A stretch of 35,209 nucleotides of DNA from Acaryochloridaceae cyanobacterium RU_4_10 (GCA_012032135.1 JAAURS010000005.1:1-35209); one strand, 5' to 3'; shown: positions 25,022-34,667, numbered from the stretch's first letter. Numbers and translations: made by a program. The notes: generated from the sequence alone by a model not told the origin.

Positions 25022-25730
25022 TTATACTTGTGGCGTTAAAAATTGCTCTTCCAGATGTCTGGTCAAATTTAAAGTTTCCAATTGAGCTGAAAGAATGTCC
25101 GATTGAAAAAAATTCAGAACGCTAATTCCACAGTTGGATTGTTTGAAAGCATGATAGCAGGCAGGTGTAAGATTCAACGCAGTATTTATCAAAGCCCGAT
25201 TGGTGCCCGAATGACTGACTAATAATAAGGTTTGCCCTAGGTGATGAGGCAATATTTCCTGCCAAAATTGTTGCGATCGCCCGTAAAGTTCGCGCACGGG
25301 ATAAAAAGCGCTGTTTGGTATGGGGATCTTCCATTGAAAATTGATGGGGAGATTGTTTCCAACAGCGATACTCTTCCGCAAACTTCGTCCGTACATCTTT
25401 ATGGCAAAGTCCTTGCCAAGCTGGCAAATCGATCTCTCGTAGCTGCCAAACGACATGAACGTTTTGCAGATTGACCGCAGGCGTCATCATTGACAGCATC
25501 TCGCTCGCGGTCTCTTGTGCTCGTCGAAGAGAACTTACGTACAGAGCATCAACAGTCAATCCGCTCAAAAACTTTCCCGTCTGCCGTGCCATCGATTTGC
25601 CCAATTCGGTCAGCACCGATTCGTCACTACTCCCTTGATGTCTTCCCTGCGCGTTAAAGGTACTTTCACCGTGGCGCACCAATATAACTCGTATTTCATC
25701 AGACGAAGGTTTTTCAAACGTCCAAGACAT
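25022..25730 (-). CDS. Histidine phosphatase family protein (frameshifted)
   Basis: A phosphoglycerate-mutase-like phosphatase. The N-terminal half carries the phospho-accepting His in VILVRHGESTFNAQGRHQG and the Glu region LREIDLPAWQG. The second catalytic His (LLLVSHSGTNRALI) is in another frame. The break is at a T5 run near 25303-25307; with four Ts the sequence reads TKQRFYPVRELYGRSQQFW and the protein is 235 aa, normal for the family. The 5' end overlaps the ABC exporter gene by 17 bases, so it belongs to the same operon. The substrate could be a sugar phosphate; that is inference from the operon. Confidence 0.85.
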
Positions 25731-27562
25731 ATTCCGCTCCTTTGTATCCGTTTGACTTGTTTTGTAAGCGATAGAGCGCCGCGTAGCGTCCAGATTGCTG
25801 CATCAACTCTCGATGGGTGCCTTGCTCCAGAATATTGCCCTGTTCCACATACAGAATCCGATCTGCTTGCTCGACCGCACGAAGATTGTGGGAAATCAAG
25901 AAGGTCGTACTCCCTCGTGTCAAACGTTTTAACGCTTCATTTACCGCATATTCGCTTTCGCTATCCAATCCCGTGGTGGGTTCATCGAGAATCACGATAG
26001 GAGAATGTCGGATAGCTGCCCGCGCGATCGCGATGCGCTGGCGCTGTCCTCCCGATACGCTACCCCCCCGCTCTCCGAGAATTGTATCGTAGCCATCGGG
26101 TAGATCCATAATAAAATCATGGGCATTGGCGAGGCGAGCGGCGCGTTCTACTTCCTGGTCAGAAGCACCGAGACGACCGTAGGTAATATTGTCACGGATG
26201 CTCGCTGCAAACAAGACGCTATCCTGCATGACAACGCTGATTTGCTGTCGCAAGGAATCCAGCTTATAGCTGCGAATATCTTTGTCGTCGATGAGAATGC
26301 GGCCTTCTACGGGATCGTAGAGGCGCAGGATTAAACTGACCAGGGTGGATTTGCCACTTCCTGAGGGGCCAACGAGGGCAACTTGCTGACCCGGTTCTAC
26401 GGTCAAGTCCAACCCTTTCAAAATCTGACGGTTTGGAGCATAACCAAAGGAGACATTTTCAAAGCAAACCGCACCATAGAAAGGGTGGGCAACTTTAGCG
26501 CTCGGTAGATCTCGGACATTGGGTTCATAATCGAGAATGTCAATTACCCGCTCACCGGAGGCTGTTGCCTTGGCGATCTGGCCAATTTGCTTGGTAATCT
26601 GCCGCATCGGCTCAAAGGCGGTTTTCAGGTAGTTGACAAAAATCAAGACATCACCCGGTGTGAGGGTTTTCTGGATCGCCAGGAGAGAGCTACGCCAGAC
26701 CACCAGTGCCAGCACAAGCGCCATCAACACTTTTACCAACCCTTCTAAAAAAGTTGCGAGTTTGAGCGATCGCGCTCCTTCATCCAGACTTTTTGTATTC
26801 TGGTAGAGAAAATTTTGCTCCAGCATATCGTGTAGGGAGAGCGCCTGCACGACTTTAATTGCACCTAAGGTTTCACTAGTGGTATCAGCGATCAATCCTT
26901 CAGTACGCCGATGCTTCTTGGTGACTTTACGAATGCGGCTGACGATGCGGGTTGTCGTTAGCGTAAAACAAGGGAAAAACAGCCATAGAAATCAAGGCTA
27001 ACTCCCAATTCAGCCAGAACATTACCCCAATCATTCCGACGATCGTAATCACGTTTGCCAAAAACGGCAGAGCCGTTTTGATCGTCACCAGGCGCAATCG
27101 TTCAATATCGTAGGTGACTCGGGTAATTAAGTCGCCACTTTTGAACTGCTGATGGAAGGACAAAGAAAGTCTTTGAATGTGACTGTACAGGTTACTGCGT
27201 ACCTCAGAAAGTACCTGAATGGCTGCTAGAGCCATGCCGTAGGTGCTCAAGTAGGAAGTGATACTCCGTAGAGCCGCGATCGCGACAATTGCGCAGGCCA
27301 GCAGTGCCAGAAACCAGAGGGGAGATAGCCCCAGGGGTGAATTGTGGGCAGGAACGAGATTTGTGTTTGAGAGCAGGACATCATCAAAAATATATTTCAA
27401 GGGCCAAGGTTCCAGTAATCCCAGCACAGTTTCCACCAGTAGTGCCAGGAGAGAACCGCCAATGAGTATCTGGCGCTTGCGGATTTGTGGCCAGAATTTA
27501 AACAGCATGTGCCAAATGCCAGGAAGGATTCCCTTCAGGTCTTTTTCTGCTTGACTTACCAT
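25714..27562 (-). CDS. ABC exporter, MsbA-like half-transporter (frameshifted)
   Basis: A fused membrane plus ATPase exporter of about 615 aa that works as a dimer in the plasma membrane. The N-terminal frame (from 27562) has the first membrane helices (ILIGGSLLALLVETVLGLLE, then LWFLALLACAIVAIAALRS, then FLANVITIVGMIGVMFWLN). It breaks after AVFPLFYA near 26965. The second frame continues LTTTRIVSRIRKVTKKHRR, then two more helices and the ATPase: Walker A GPSGSGKST, ABC signature VSGGQRQR, Walker B IVILDEPTTGLD, and the His switch LISHN. The break fits one extra or two missing bases. Neighbouring glycosyltransferases suggest a glycolipid or glycosylated product as cargo, as for MsbA/PglK-type flippases. 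Confidence 0.88.
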
Positions 27563-27593
27563 GGATTTGAATAAGAGGAAAAGGTTGCTTCAA

Positions 27594-27624
27594 ATCCCCC
27601 TTATTCTGGGGAATTTAGGGGGAT
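27594..27624. repeat. Inverted repeat of the AATCCCCC type
   Basis: ATCCCCCT (27594-27601) and AGGGGGAT (27617-27624) enclose a loop that itself carries CTGGGG. Elements with AATCCCCCTTA...TAGGGGGAT arms are dispersed in many cyanobacterial genomes. This one lies in the 118-base gap between the GT2 and ABC genes and could attenuate transcription into the downstream half of the operon. Confidence 0.5.
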
Positions 27625-27680
27625 CTGGTCAGGGGGTGAGGCTCATCAACTTGCTGTGGGTTCAGAAATAGCCTGGTTTG

Positions 27681-28787
27681 CTAGATTGTCTGGCTTTTCA
27701 AATTTCTTGCCATTTTTGAGCTTCTGCGATCGCGCAAACCTAAACTGTGTTTGGCATACTCATGTTTGCGAGCATAGCGATCGCTAATGAAGTTATTGAT
27801 GGGACGTTCAAACACCTGTAGCCAGTCGGCAAACTGATTGCGCTTTTCTTTCCAGGGGAAACGGCTGATAATTGGGCGCATCAGGGCGCGATAGCGTCGT
27901 CGTCCCAGTCGGTTATAGCGGCGTTCGAAGTACCAATCTTCTTCCACATCCCACTTTTTGCGGAAATGGTCAAAGCTGGCTAAATCCCAAGCATCACTCC
28001 AGCGCAAACCGAAGTAGGTGTAATCGTACCAATCAAATTCAGCTCCGGTCATATAGGTGACGATGCTCTGGCGTTCGCAGTAGACTGTGCCGCCAGCCTT
28101 GGCTGCGCATAAACAGAGGTCGATGTGCTCGCGGGTACTGAGCAAGTTCTCATCTAGTAAACCATGCTCATCGAAGAAGGACTTACGCACCAGCGCCGTA
28201 TGGAATTCCACAAATTCACACTGAAACCGGGTCAATTCTTCAGGAATTTTTGAGACTCGCTTACCTTCCAGATAGCTTTTTTGCACGGCATAGCGTCCTG
28301 TTTTGCCATTTTCAGTACGCACTTCAATGTAGGTTTTACCGCCACCATTGTGCACAACCTCATGGATGGGAGAATCGATACAGGTCAATGTCCCGACCAC
28401 CGTTGCGTCTGTTTCTTCAGCGCATTCTACCAATTTATGTAACCAGCCGCGTTGGACCAGAACATCATTATCAACAAACACAATATACTTGCTGTTTGCC
28501 GCTTGTATCCCGATATTACGAGCGCGATTGGGCGAAAGAAAATGCTCGGTGCGAATCAGCTTGAATTGCTTCTCTCGGGATTGTGCTTCTAGATAGGCTT
28601 TCAGTTCTGGAGACGAGCCCCCATCTACATACACGAGTTCAAAGGGATAATTGGTGTCGGTGTAGATGCTCTCTAAAGATTGTTTTGAGTAGCTAAAGCG
28701 TTCCCGTGGCACCACCACAATGGTTACCATGGGTTGCTCTAGGGTCGCTGTTGATGTTAGATGTTTTTGGGAGAGTGTGGTTGTCAT
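27681..28787 (-). CDS. Family 2 glycosyltransferase
   Basis: A GT-A fold glycosyltransferase of about 368 aa. Seen: VTIVVVPRERFSYSKQSLES (nucleotide-binding strand), ELVYVDGGSSPEL, NRARNIGIQAANSKYIVFVD then NDVLVQ, which supplies the metal-binding DxD-type motif (DND), and EFVEFHTALVRKSFF, typical of the acceptor side. The C-terminal third is rich in Arg and Tyr and not conserved to my eye. The frame is open from 28817, but the first ten codons are an RTMNM repeat. A GAGGA ribosome site eight bases ahead makes the ATG at 28787 (MTTTLSQKH) the better start. Confidence 0.85.
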   Translation of the reverse strand: MTTTLSQKHLTSTATLEQPMVTIVVVPRERFSYSKQSLESIYTDTNYPFELVYVDGGSSPELKAYLEAQSREKQFKLIRTEHFLSPNRARNIGIQAANSKYIVFVDNDVLVQRGWLHKLVECAEETDATVVGTLTCIDSPIHEVVHNGGGKTYIEVRTENGKTGRYAVQKSYLEGKRVSKIPEELTRFQCEFVEFHTALVRKSFFDEHGLLDENLLSTREHIDLCLCAAKAGGTVYCERQSIVTYMTGAEFDWYDYTYFGLRWSDAWDLASFDHFRKKWDVEEDWYFERRYNRLGRRRYRALMRPIISRFPWKEKRNQFADWLQVFERPINNFISDRYARKHEYAKHSLGLRDRRSSKMARNLKSQTI

Positions 28788-28790
28788 ATT

Positions 28791-28820
28791 CATCGTCCTC
28801 ATGTTCATCGTCCTCATGGT
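28791..28820 (-). repeat. 15-nt tandem duplication at the GT2 gene start
   Basis: Two adjacent 15-base units (CATCGTCCTCATGTT and CATCGTCCTCATGGT on the plus strand) that differ at one base. On the coding strand each unit contains a GAGGA ribosome-site-like sequence and ATG codons, so the duplication multiplies possible starts for the glycosyltransferase. Confidence 0.75.
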
Positions 28821-28870
28821 CGTTTTTCAGGTTTCATAGTAGAGGGTGATTTCACTTCACCCTCCAAACG

Positions 28871-30063
28871 TTATGCAGCAACGACAGGTTGCTCTATCAA
28901 AGTCTGCAAGAGATCCGTCGTTTTTTGAGCACCTTGCAGTTCAAAGGATCTGAAGGGCTGCACACTGCGCGGTGCTTCAAGGGCCTGAACAATTCGATCG
29001 ACGAGTTGTTTAGGCTGGAGATCTTCAGGCTGTAATAGCCTTAAAATCCCCATACTTTGCAATTTTTCAGCTCTTATGGTTTGCTCCCAATCTTTACTGG
29101 ATGGGAGAATCATCGCGTTTACCTCGGTACGGAGAATGTTCATGGTGGTGTTATACCCGCCCAAACTGATGGAAAGACTGGCTTCCTGCATATAGGCGAG
29201 CAGGTTTGGGGTAAACTTGCGCAGGGTGAGGTTGGAAGATTCTGATGCAGCCTGCATGCAAAGTGAAAAATTTTCAGTGGGGATGAAGGGTCCTGTAAAC
29301 ACCTGTAGATGATGCTGGGGAAGGTGTTTCTTCAGCATCGGGCTGGCTGCAATTGCTGCTTCGAGTAAATGATGGCCGAGCTGCCCGCCACCAATACTGA
29401 CCAGAATCATTGGCCGATTCCGTGAAAAATCAGCAACATCTTCTTCACTCCAGACCGATTCCTTCAATAGGGGTTGCGCTACAAATCCTGTATAGTGAAT
29501 CGGGCAATGGATATCTGACACTGCTGGGAAACTTTCTTCCAAGCGATGAAAGTGAGGATCGGAATGAACCAGCAGTAAATCAAAATATTGATTCAGTCGC
29601 TGACAGGTTGTGGCGATCGCTGCATTGCGATCTGCATAAGGTTGTGCCATTACCACATCCCGCAGACTACAGATTACTTTCACAGGCTTACGAGAGGCTT
29701 TCACCCGCTCTAGTAAAGGAATCGATTCAAATTCAAATTGATATTTTTTGAAGGGATATCCCTCTATAATCAGGTAGTTTGGTTGAAAAGACTCAAAGAC
29801 CTGAAGTAACTTTTCAGTGCGTTGCTGTTTCACCGTTTCTAAATCTTGGGATGGTCAGCAACTTTCACCTGACGGTTTTCAGAGAGGAGGAGGGGTAGTG
29901 TCACTACCTCTACGTTTTCTGGAAGGGTCAACCCTTCTACATCTGTGCCGCCCTTGACGAAACACACCTGAAATTCAGTGGCTAAACTGCGCATCAGTTC
30001 CACGCTACGCACCAGGTGCCCCATACCCAGATGATATTGACAATAAAATAAAATCTTCTTCAT
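28871..30063 (-). CDS. GT-B glycosyltransferase (COG4671-like), tandem paralogue 2 (frameshifted)
   Basis: A MurG-like glycosyltransferase whose N-terminal 74 residues (MKKILFYCQYHLGMGHLVRS, then ELMRSLATEFQVCFVKGG) and C-terminal 320 residues lie in different frames. The join is near 29843-29846: one added G (AAGATT to AAGGATT) gives ADHPKDLETVKQQRTEKLL and a 397-aa protein, matching the 402-aa neighbour along its whole length. Motifs: YLIIEGYPF, VKVICSLRDVVM, DLLLVHSDPHFHRLE, ILVSIGGGQLGHHLLEAA and the nucleotide-sugar binding SISLGGYNTTMNILRT. Donor and acceptor are unknown. It starts 19 bases after the paralogue. Confidence 0.82.
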
Positions 30064-30082
30064 TTTCTCTCACCTCCTGAAG

Positions 30083-31291
30083 TTAAGCAGCAACCAGATC
30101 GGGCTGGAGTAAGGTTTGTAAAATCGTGGATGCTTTCTGTGCACCGTTGAGCAGCAGTGAATGCGGATGACTCGTGGGCGCTTGAGTTAAATAATTCACG
30201 ATCGCCTGCGCCAAGTGTGTGGGTTCCAAATCCTCTGGGTCAAGAACTTTTAAGAGATTCAGTCGTTCTAGCTTTTCAGCGCGAATGGCCTGCTCGCGAT
30301 CCTTATTAGAGGGATAAATCATCGCCCGTACCCCTGTTTTTAACAGATTCATTGTCGTGTTATACCCGCCCAAACTGATGGATAAATCTGCCTGTTGCAG
30401 AAAGGCCATTAAATTAGGTGTAAATCGACGAAGAGTCAGATTGGACAATCCTTGAGAATATTGCATAAAGCGATCGTATTGCGCTTCTTCCATCAAGGGT
30501 CCGGCAAACATAATAATGCGGTGGGGAATTTTCTCTGCCAGCAGAGGAGCTGCTTGAATCATACTCTCCAACAAATCGTGACCTAGTCTACCTCCTCCAA
30601 CACTGACCACAATCGTCGGTGCAGGATGATTGAGGAGTGTTCGATCTGCTACGGGTAGTTCAACATCCGGTTCTGATTGCACTACGTATCCGGTGTAGTG
30701 GATCGGACAGTTTAAATCAACTTGTTGGGTTAAGTTATGTTCAAACCGATGAACTAGGGGATCGGAATGGAGCAGGATGGCATCATAATACTGGTCGGTA
30801 AAGGCACAGCGGCGCTGTTCTTCCCAGGTGCGATCGGTAAATTCTTTGACCATAATGATATCGCGCAGACTACAAATAATCTGGGTAGGATAGCCAGATT
30901 GTTTGACATGCGCTAGCAAGGGTTCCATTTCAAAGGCAAGAGCCATTTTTTTACTAAATGGATAGCCTTCCGTAATCAGACAATCTGGTTGAAATTGGTC
31001 ATAGGTTTGAATCAGCAGTTGCTTCCTACATTCCTTCGCTTCTGCTAAAGTCATCGTGCTGCCAACCACTTGCAGTTGTTTACTCACCTGATTGGATTCA
31101 GAAACCACCACCTGAAGGATCGGCAATTGCACAACCGCTACGGATGGAGGGAGTTCAAATCCCGCTATTTTTTGTCCCCCATCAATTAAGCAAACCTGGA
31201 AATCTTTGGCCAGTGCCCGAATCAGTTCTGTGGTCCGCACTAGGTGGCCCACCCCCAATAAGTTTTGACAGTAGAAAAGTATCTTTTTCAT
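30083..31291 (-). CDS. GT-B glycosyltransferase (COG4671-like), tandem paralogue 1
   Basis: A 402-aa, intact member of the same MurG-like group. It opens MKKILFYCQNLLGVGHLVRT with the Gly-rich acceptor-side loop. It then has LITEGYPFSKK, CSLRDIIMVKEF, AILLHSDPLVHRFE, VVSVGGGRLGHDLL and SLGGYNTTMNLLKTGVRAMI, which should bind the nucleotide diphosphate sugar. No signal peptide or membrane helix, so it acts on the cytoplasmic face. The downstream gene is a clear tandem copy. COG4671 is assigned from memory of the GHLVR / GGYNT pattern. Confidence 0.85.
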   Translation of the reverse strand: MKKILFYCQNLLGVGHLVRTTELIRALAKDFQVCLIDGGQKIAGFELPPSVAVVQLPILQVVVSESNQVSKQLQVVGSTMTLAEAKECRKQLLIQTYDQFQPDCLITEGYPFSKKMALAFEMEPLLAHVKQSGYPTQIICSLRDIIMVKEFTDRTWEEQRRCAFTDQYYDAILLHSDPLVHRFEHNLTQQVDLNCPIHYTGYVVQSEPDVELPVADRTLLNHPAPTIVVSVGGGRLGHDLLESMIQAAPLLAEKIPHRIIMFAGPLMEEAQYDRFMQYSQGLSNLTLRRFTPNLMAFLQQADLSISLGGYNTTMNLLKTGVRAMIYPSNKDREQAIRAEKLERLNLLKVLDPEDLEPTHLAQAIVNYLTQAPTSHPHSLLLNGAQKASTILQTLLQPDLVAA

Positions 31292-31366
31292 GGAATTTAC
31301 TCTTAAGAAGCAATGTATTTAGTTGATGACGCTTTATACTCGATATTCAGCGTCTATTGTTTGGGA

Positions 31367-32605
31367 CTAGGCACAAAGATATTCAGCAACCTGCTGCATG
31401 GACTTTTTTCGATCTTCAGCAACGATCTTGGGAACGAGTGTCGTAATCTGCTGGACAATGCGAGGTAGGGCCTCCAAGTCTAGCTTGTCAATATTTGATA
31501 TGTAGGCATGAGGGTGGTTGAGCTGATTCAATACGTGCCTCATCAATTTTTCAGGCGTGAGGTCTTCTGGAAAAATTGGGGTCAATATACCCAATTGGCT
31601 CATCTTCTCAGCCCGAATCAGTTGCTCCTGAGAGGGTCTGACCCGAGGAACGATAATAGATGGCTTGCGAGCGGAGAGGATTTCACAGAAGGTGTTATAG
31701 CCACCCATGGCAACTACAGTATCTACCGCTTCCATGTAGCTCATCAGGTCATCGGTAAACTCCAGCATGTGAACATTGGGCAGCAGTTCTGCGATTTGGA
31801 ATAACCGCTCGCGCTCCTCCTGAGGCATCTCTGGGCCTGAAACCACGAAGCTTTTCAGCGGGTAATGAGGTGGCAGAAGTGCCAAGCCCCGCAGATAGCT
31901 GTGTAGCAACGGATACCCATCTTCACCACCCCCTGCTGTTACCAGCACCCGGCGATCGCTGGGTGATATACCAAACTCCTTCAGTAAAGTGTTTCGATCC
32001 TGGAGGCCAGCCGGACGACGGATATAGCCGCAGAATCTGACCCTTGTGGCAACGGCGGGGGGGAATTGGTATTCTAGACAGGGGTCAAATACCTCTGGTG
32101 AACCTACCACCAACACTCGATCGTAAAAGTGTTGGATCGCCTGGTAGTTATCCTGTTCGCGCCATTCTGCGATCGTGCGATCGGGATGGTCGAGAATATC
32201 GCGCAGAAGAAGCACCCACTTGGTTTCAGGCAGATTCTCCTTGAGCGCATCGATCGTTTCCTTAAGTTCATCCTTCATACCATAGGGCTTCTTATCAACC
32301 AGAACCATATCTGGCTTGAAACTTAAAGCCGTGGTTAAAATGAGATCCCCCCGCAATTGAACTGTTGCCTCTGTATCCATCTTTAGATACTTGGCAGCCA
32401 GTTTTCCTTCCTCACCTCTATTTAGGCAAGGCAGCTTAATGTAGTCGAGCCCTTGAGGTAGCCGAAAGCCGTGTAGCATTGGCGACCCCGATAACAGTAA
32501 AACGGATAAATTTGGAATCGTCTCCAGTAGGTACTGACAAATTTCCAACATTCTGCGGATATTGCCCAGACCGTATGCATCGTGAGAATAAACCAGCAGT
32601 TTCAT
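31367..32605 (-). CDS. GT-B glycosyltransferase (MurG-like), first gene of the operon
   Basis: A 412-aa GT-B glycosyltransferase, a more distant relative of the two downstream copies. Motifs: LLVYSHDAYGLGNIRRMLEI (N-terminal Gly-loop with LGN instead of MGH), LLLRDILDHPDRTI, RVLVVGSPEVFDP, VLVTAGGGEDGYPLL and DTVVAMGGYNTFCEILSARK. The ATG at 32605 is preceded by AGGAG at a good distance and, further up, by the predicted operon promoter. The C-terminal 40 residues are helical and not conserved. A role in sugar transfer to a lipid or small-molecule acceptor is inferred. Confidence 0.85.
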   Translation of the reverse strand: MKLLVYSHDAYGLGNIRRMLEICQYLLETIPNLSVLLLSGSPMLHGFRLPQGLDYIKLPCLNRGEEGKLAAKYLKMDTEATVQLRGDLILTTALSFKPDMVLVDKKPYGMKDELKETIDALKENLPETKWVLLLRDILDHPDRTIAEWREQDNYQAIQHFYDRVLVVGSPEVFDPCLEYQFPPAVATRVRFCGYIRRPAGLQDRNTLLKEFGISPSDRRVLVTAGGGEDGYPLLHSYLRGLALLPPHYPLKSFVVSGPEMPQEERERLFQIAELLPNVHMLEFTDDLMSYMEAVDTVVAMGGYNTFCEILSARKPSIIVPRVRPSQEQLIRAEKMSQLGILTPIFPEDLTPEKLMRHVLNQLNHPHAYISNIDKLDLEALPRIVQQITTLVPKIVAEDRKKSMQQVAEYLCA

Positions 32606-32647
32606 AAAAATTCTCCTGGTGGGAGTGAAAGAGTAGAGAATCAGTGA

Positions 32648-32675
32648 ACATTACTTCATTGATTGACCTTGTCAA
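32648..32675 (-). promoter_or_regulatory. Predicted promoter of the glycosyltransferase operon
   Basis: On the minus strand a perfect -35 box TTGACA (32670-32675), a 16-base spacer and TAATGT (32648-32653) as -10. Transcription would start about 37 bases before the ATG at 32605. The -35 lies inside an inverted repeat. Confidence 0.5.
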
Positions 32676-32682
32676 TAAGGTC
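32665..32682. promoter_or_regulatory. Inverted repeat covering both -35 boxes (candidate operator)
   Basis: GACCTT (32665-32670) and AAGGTC (32677-32682) around GTCAAT. It overlaps the -35 boxes of both divergent promoters, so one regulator bound here could control both directions. Confidence 0.4.
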
Positions 32683-32709
32683 GCAAACCCTTATGAAGCC
32701 TCTATGAAG
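32669..32709 (+). promoter_or_regulatory. Predicted promoter of the TPR gene with TATGAAG direct repeat
   Basis: TTGTCA (32669-32674), a 17-base spacer and TATGAA (32692-32697) as -10. TATGAAG recurs 11 bases later (32703-32709), one helical turn away, the spacing seen for OmpR-family tandem sites. Either reading (promoter or binding site) is possible. Confidence 0.4.
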
Positions 32710-32788
32710 ATTTCATGAGATAAGTCTCACGGAAAGGAGGAAACTTTTTAGCATCAAGCTGTCTCCAACCCACACATTCATCGTTATC

Positions 32789-34665
32789 ATGGAAACATCC
32801 CCATCAGGAGCATCCAATTTGCGCGATCTCTATTTCACGTCCCTAGATCGACTCGTCGAAAACATCCTTAAAGGACAATTGCCCTCCAAGGAACTGGTGT
32901 ATCGTCAACTGGCTCAAGAGTTAGAGCCAGATACAACTGACATTTTTGAGCAATGTCTTCAAGAGCGGTTAACTGAGACGCAAAAGATCCTAGATGAAAC
33001 CACCGACGAATTAAAGCAAGCTAAAGCCATCCGTCGCCTCAGAGCCCTCAAAACCATTCAAGGAGAATGGACGCGCTACCAAACCGACCAGGATGCCAAC
33101 AGTGCGATCGCACTGCCGCGCAAGGTATTCTGAGTAGCAGTTCGGGACAGTACTTTACGGCTTGGGTAAAGGTCTTAGATGCGAGTCAGGATAACCCTCT
33201 CACCCTAGAACAATTCAAACAACTCTCCACCACCCTGACCCAAACGCTCTCCCTAATGGGTAGCAATGAAGATCTCCAGCAGACAATCGTGGGGATACGG
33301 ACGGGATTGGCTTCATGGAAGGCACTAGAACCCCATCTCATCAGTTGGATGTACGAGCAAGGCCGCAGTAACCTTGGCTTTGAAGGCATTCCAGGTCAGC
33401 GAGGACCGTGGCAATTGTGGTCTCGGCAGACTAACAATCCCCTGCTCCGATCTTTATTTCAAGGATTGGCTCTCGATCGACCGATTGCTGAAAGTATCCA
33501 CACTCAAATCGATTCCCTGCAAGATTGGGTTGACTTAGCAATGACACTCCAACTCACTCAGAAGGGCTTAGTGAATTGGTTTGAACAACAACCCTACGAT
33601 TCCAAATGGGGCACCCAACAGGCAATCGCAACGTTTCTGACTTTTGCAGTTCTGTGGGGAGAACTGTCCGCAAGTATCGGTCGAGAGGCTATGGTGAATG
33701 TTAACAACCGCGAATCCTTGAGCCAAGGTAGTTTTCAGATGGCACTGCAAACCCTACGGTCTTTTACTCAGAAGACTTATTTTCCTATGTATGGTGGGGT
33801 GTTTGCGCTACTCTCTGGACGCTACCTGCAAGATGCGCTGACCTATTTGGATGAATCCCTGCGTCAGGCAGAAGGGACTCAAGAGAAAGCACGAATGCTC
33901 ACCTTGCTGGGGTACTCTCAACGGGCAATGGGCCAACTGGAGCAAGCGCTAGCGTTTCACCAACAAGCCCTTGAAATTGCCCAAGCCGCCGCAGATACGA
34001 CCTGTGAAATTGCAAATCTGAATCATATCAGCCGCACCTATCTGGCTCAAAGACGCTATGAGGATGCCATTCATGACAGCCAACGGGCATTGATTTTGGC
34101 TCGGCAACATGGCGATCGTGCGGGGGAGGCGAATGCACTGACGAATCTAGGGTACGCTCAAATTTTGACGGCGCAGCAACTGGAACGACTGGCCCCTGAA
34201 GCGTCGGAGGTGTCGATCGGGTATCTCAAGGAAGGACTGCGGTTATCCGAACAATTGGGCGATCGCCAAAGTCAGGCGCTGTGTTGCAATAGTTTGGGAA
34301 TTGCCTACGGGTTACTAGAGCAACATACTGAAGCGATTCCCTACTTGCAACAAGGGCTTCAGGCAGCCCAACGATCTGGAGATCTCTATCTGCAAGGATT
34401 GAATTGGGCGTATTTGGCAGAAAGCTATTTTAGGCTAGGCGATCGTATCCAAGCGATGATAGCTGCTTTGCTAGGGCTGTATGGGTTGTCGGAAATTCAA
34501 GCACCCGAACAACGTCAACCGAAGGGACTCTTAGATATTTTGCGAGGGCAGTTGGGGACTGAAGCGTTTCAGGAAGCGCTACGACAATGTCGCGCAAGTC
34601 TATTGCCATTAATTGGTGTGGATGGGTTTGACCATGTTGTGGAGTTGCTTGCGATCGCATCCTAA
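32789..34665 (+). CDS. Tetratricopeptide-repeat protein (frameshifted)
   Basis: A soluble repeat protein of about 625 aa after repair. The first frame (32789-33133) gives a helical N-terminus (LRDLYFTSLDRLVENILKGQ, ending TDQDANSAIA). The second frame resumes AAQGILSSSSGQYFTAWVKV. One A added near 33112 joins them. The C-terminal half holds at least four TPR units (YLDESLRQAEGTQEKARMLT, YSQRAMGQLEQALAFHQQAL, YEDAIHDSQRALILARQHGD, HTEAIPYLQQGLQAAQRSGD), a protein-interaction scaffold. There is no catalytic domain or membrane span. It is divergent from the glycosyltransferase operon with a shared control region, so it may be co-regulated. Confidence 0.82.
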
Positions 34666-34667
34666 TC

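Noticed and set aside
25022-25456. A second independent gene downstream of the histidine phosphatase
   Set aside because: It carries the second catalytic His and C-terminal half of the same phosphatase; dropping one T merges them.
32734-32740. A perfect AAGGAGG ribosome site
   Set aside because: No ATG, GTG or TTG follows within a usable distance; the TPR start is about 50 bases away. Probably chance.
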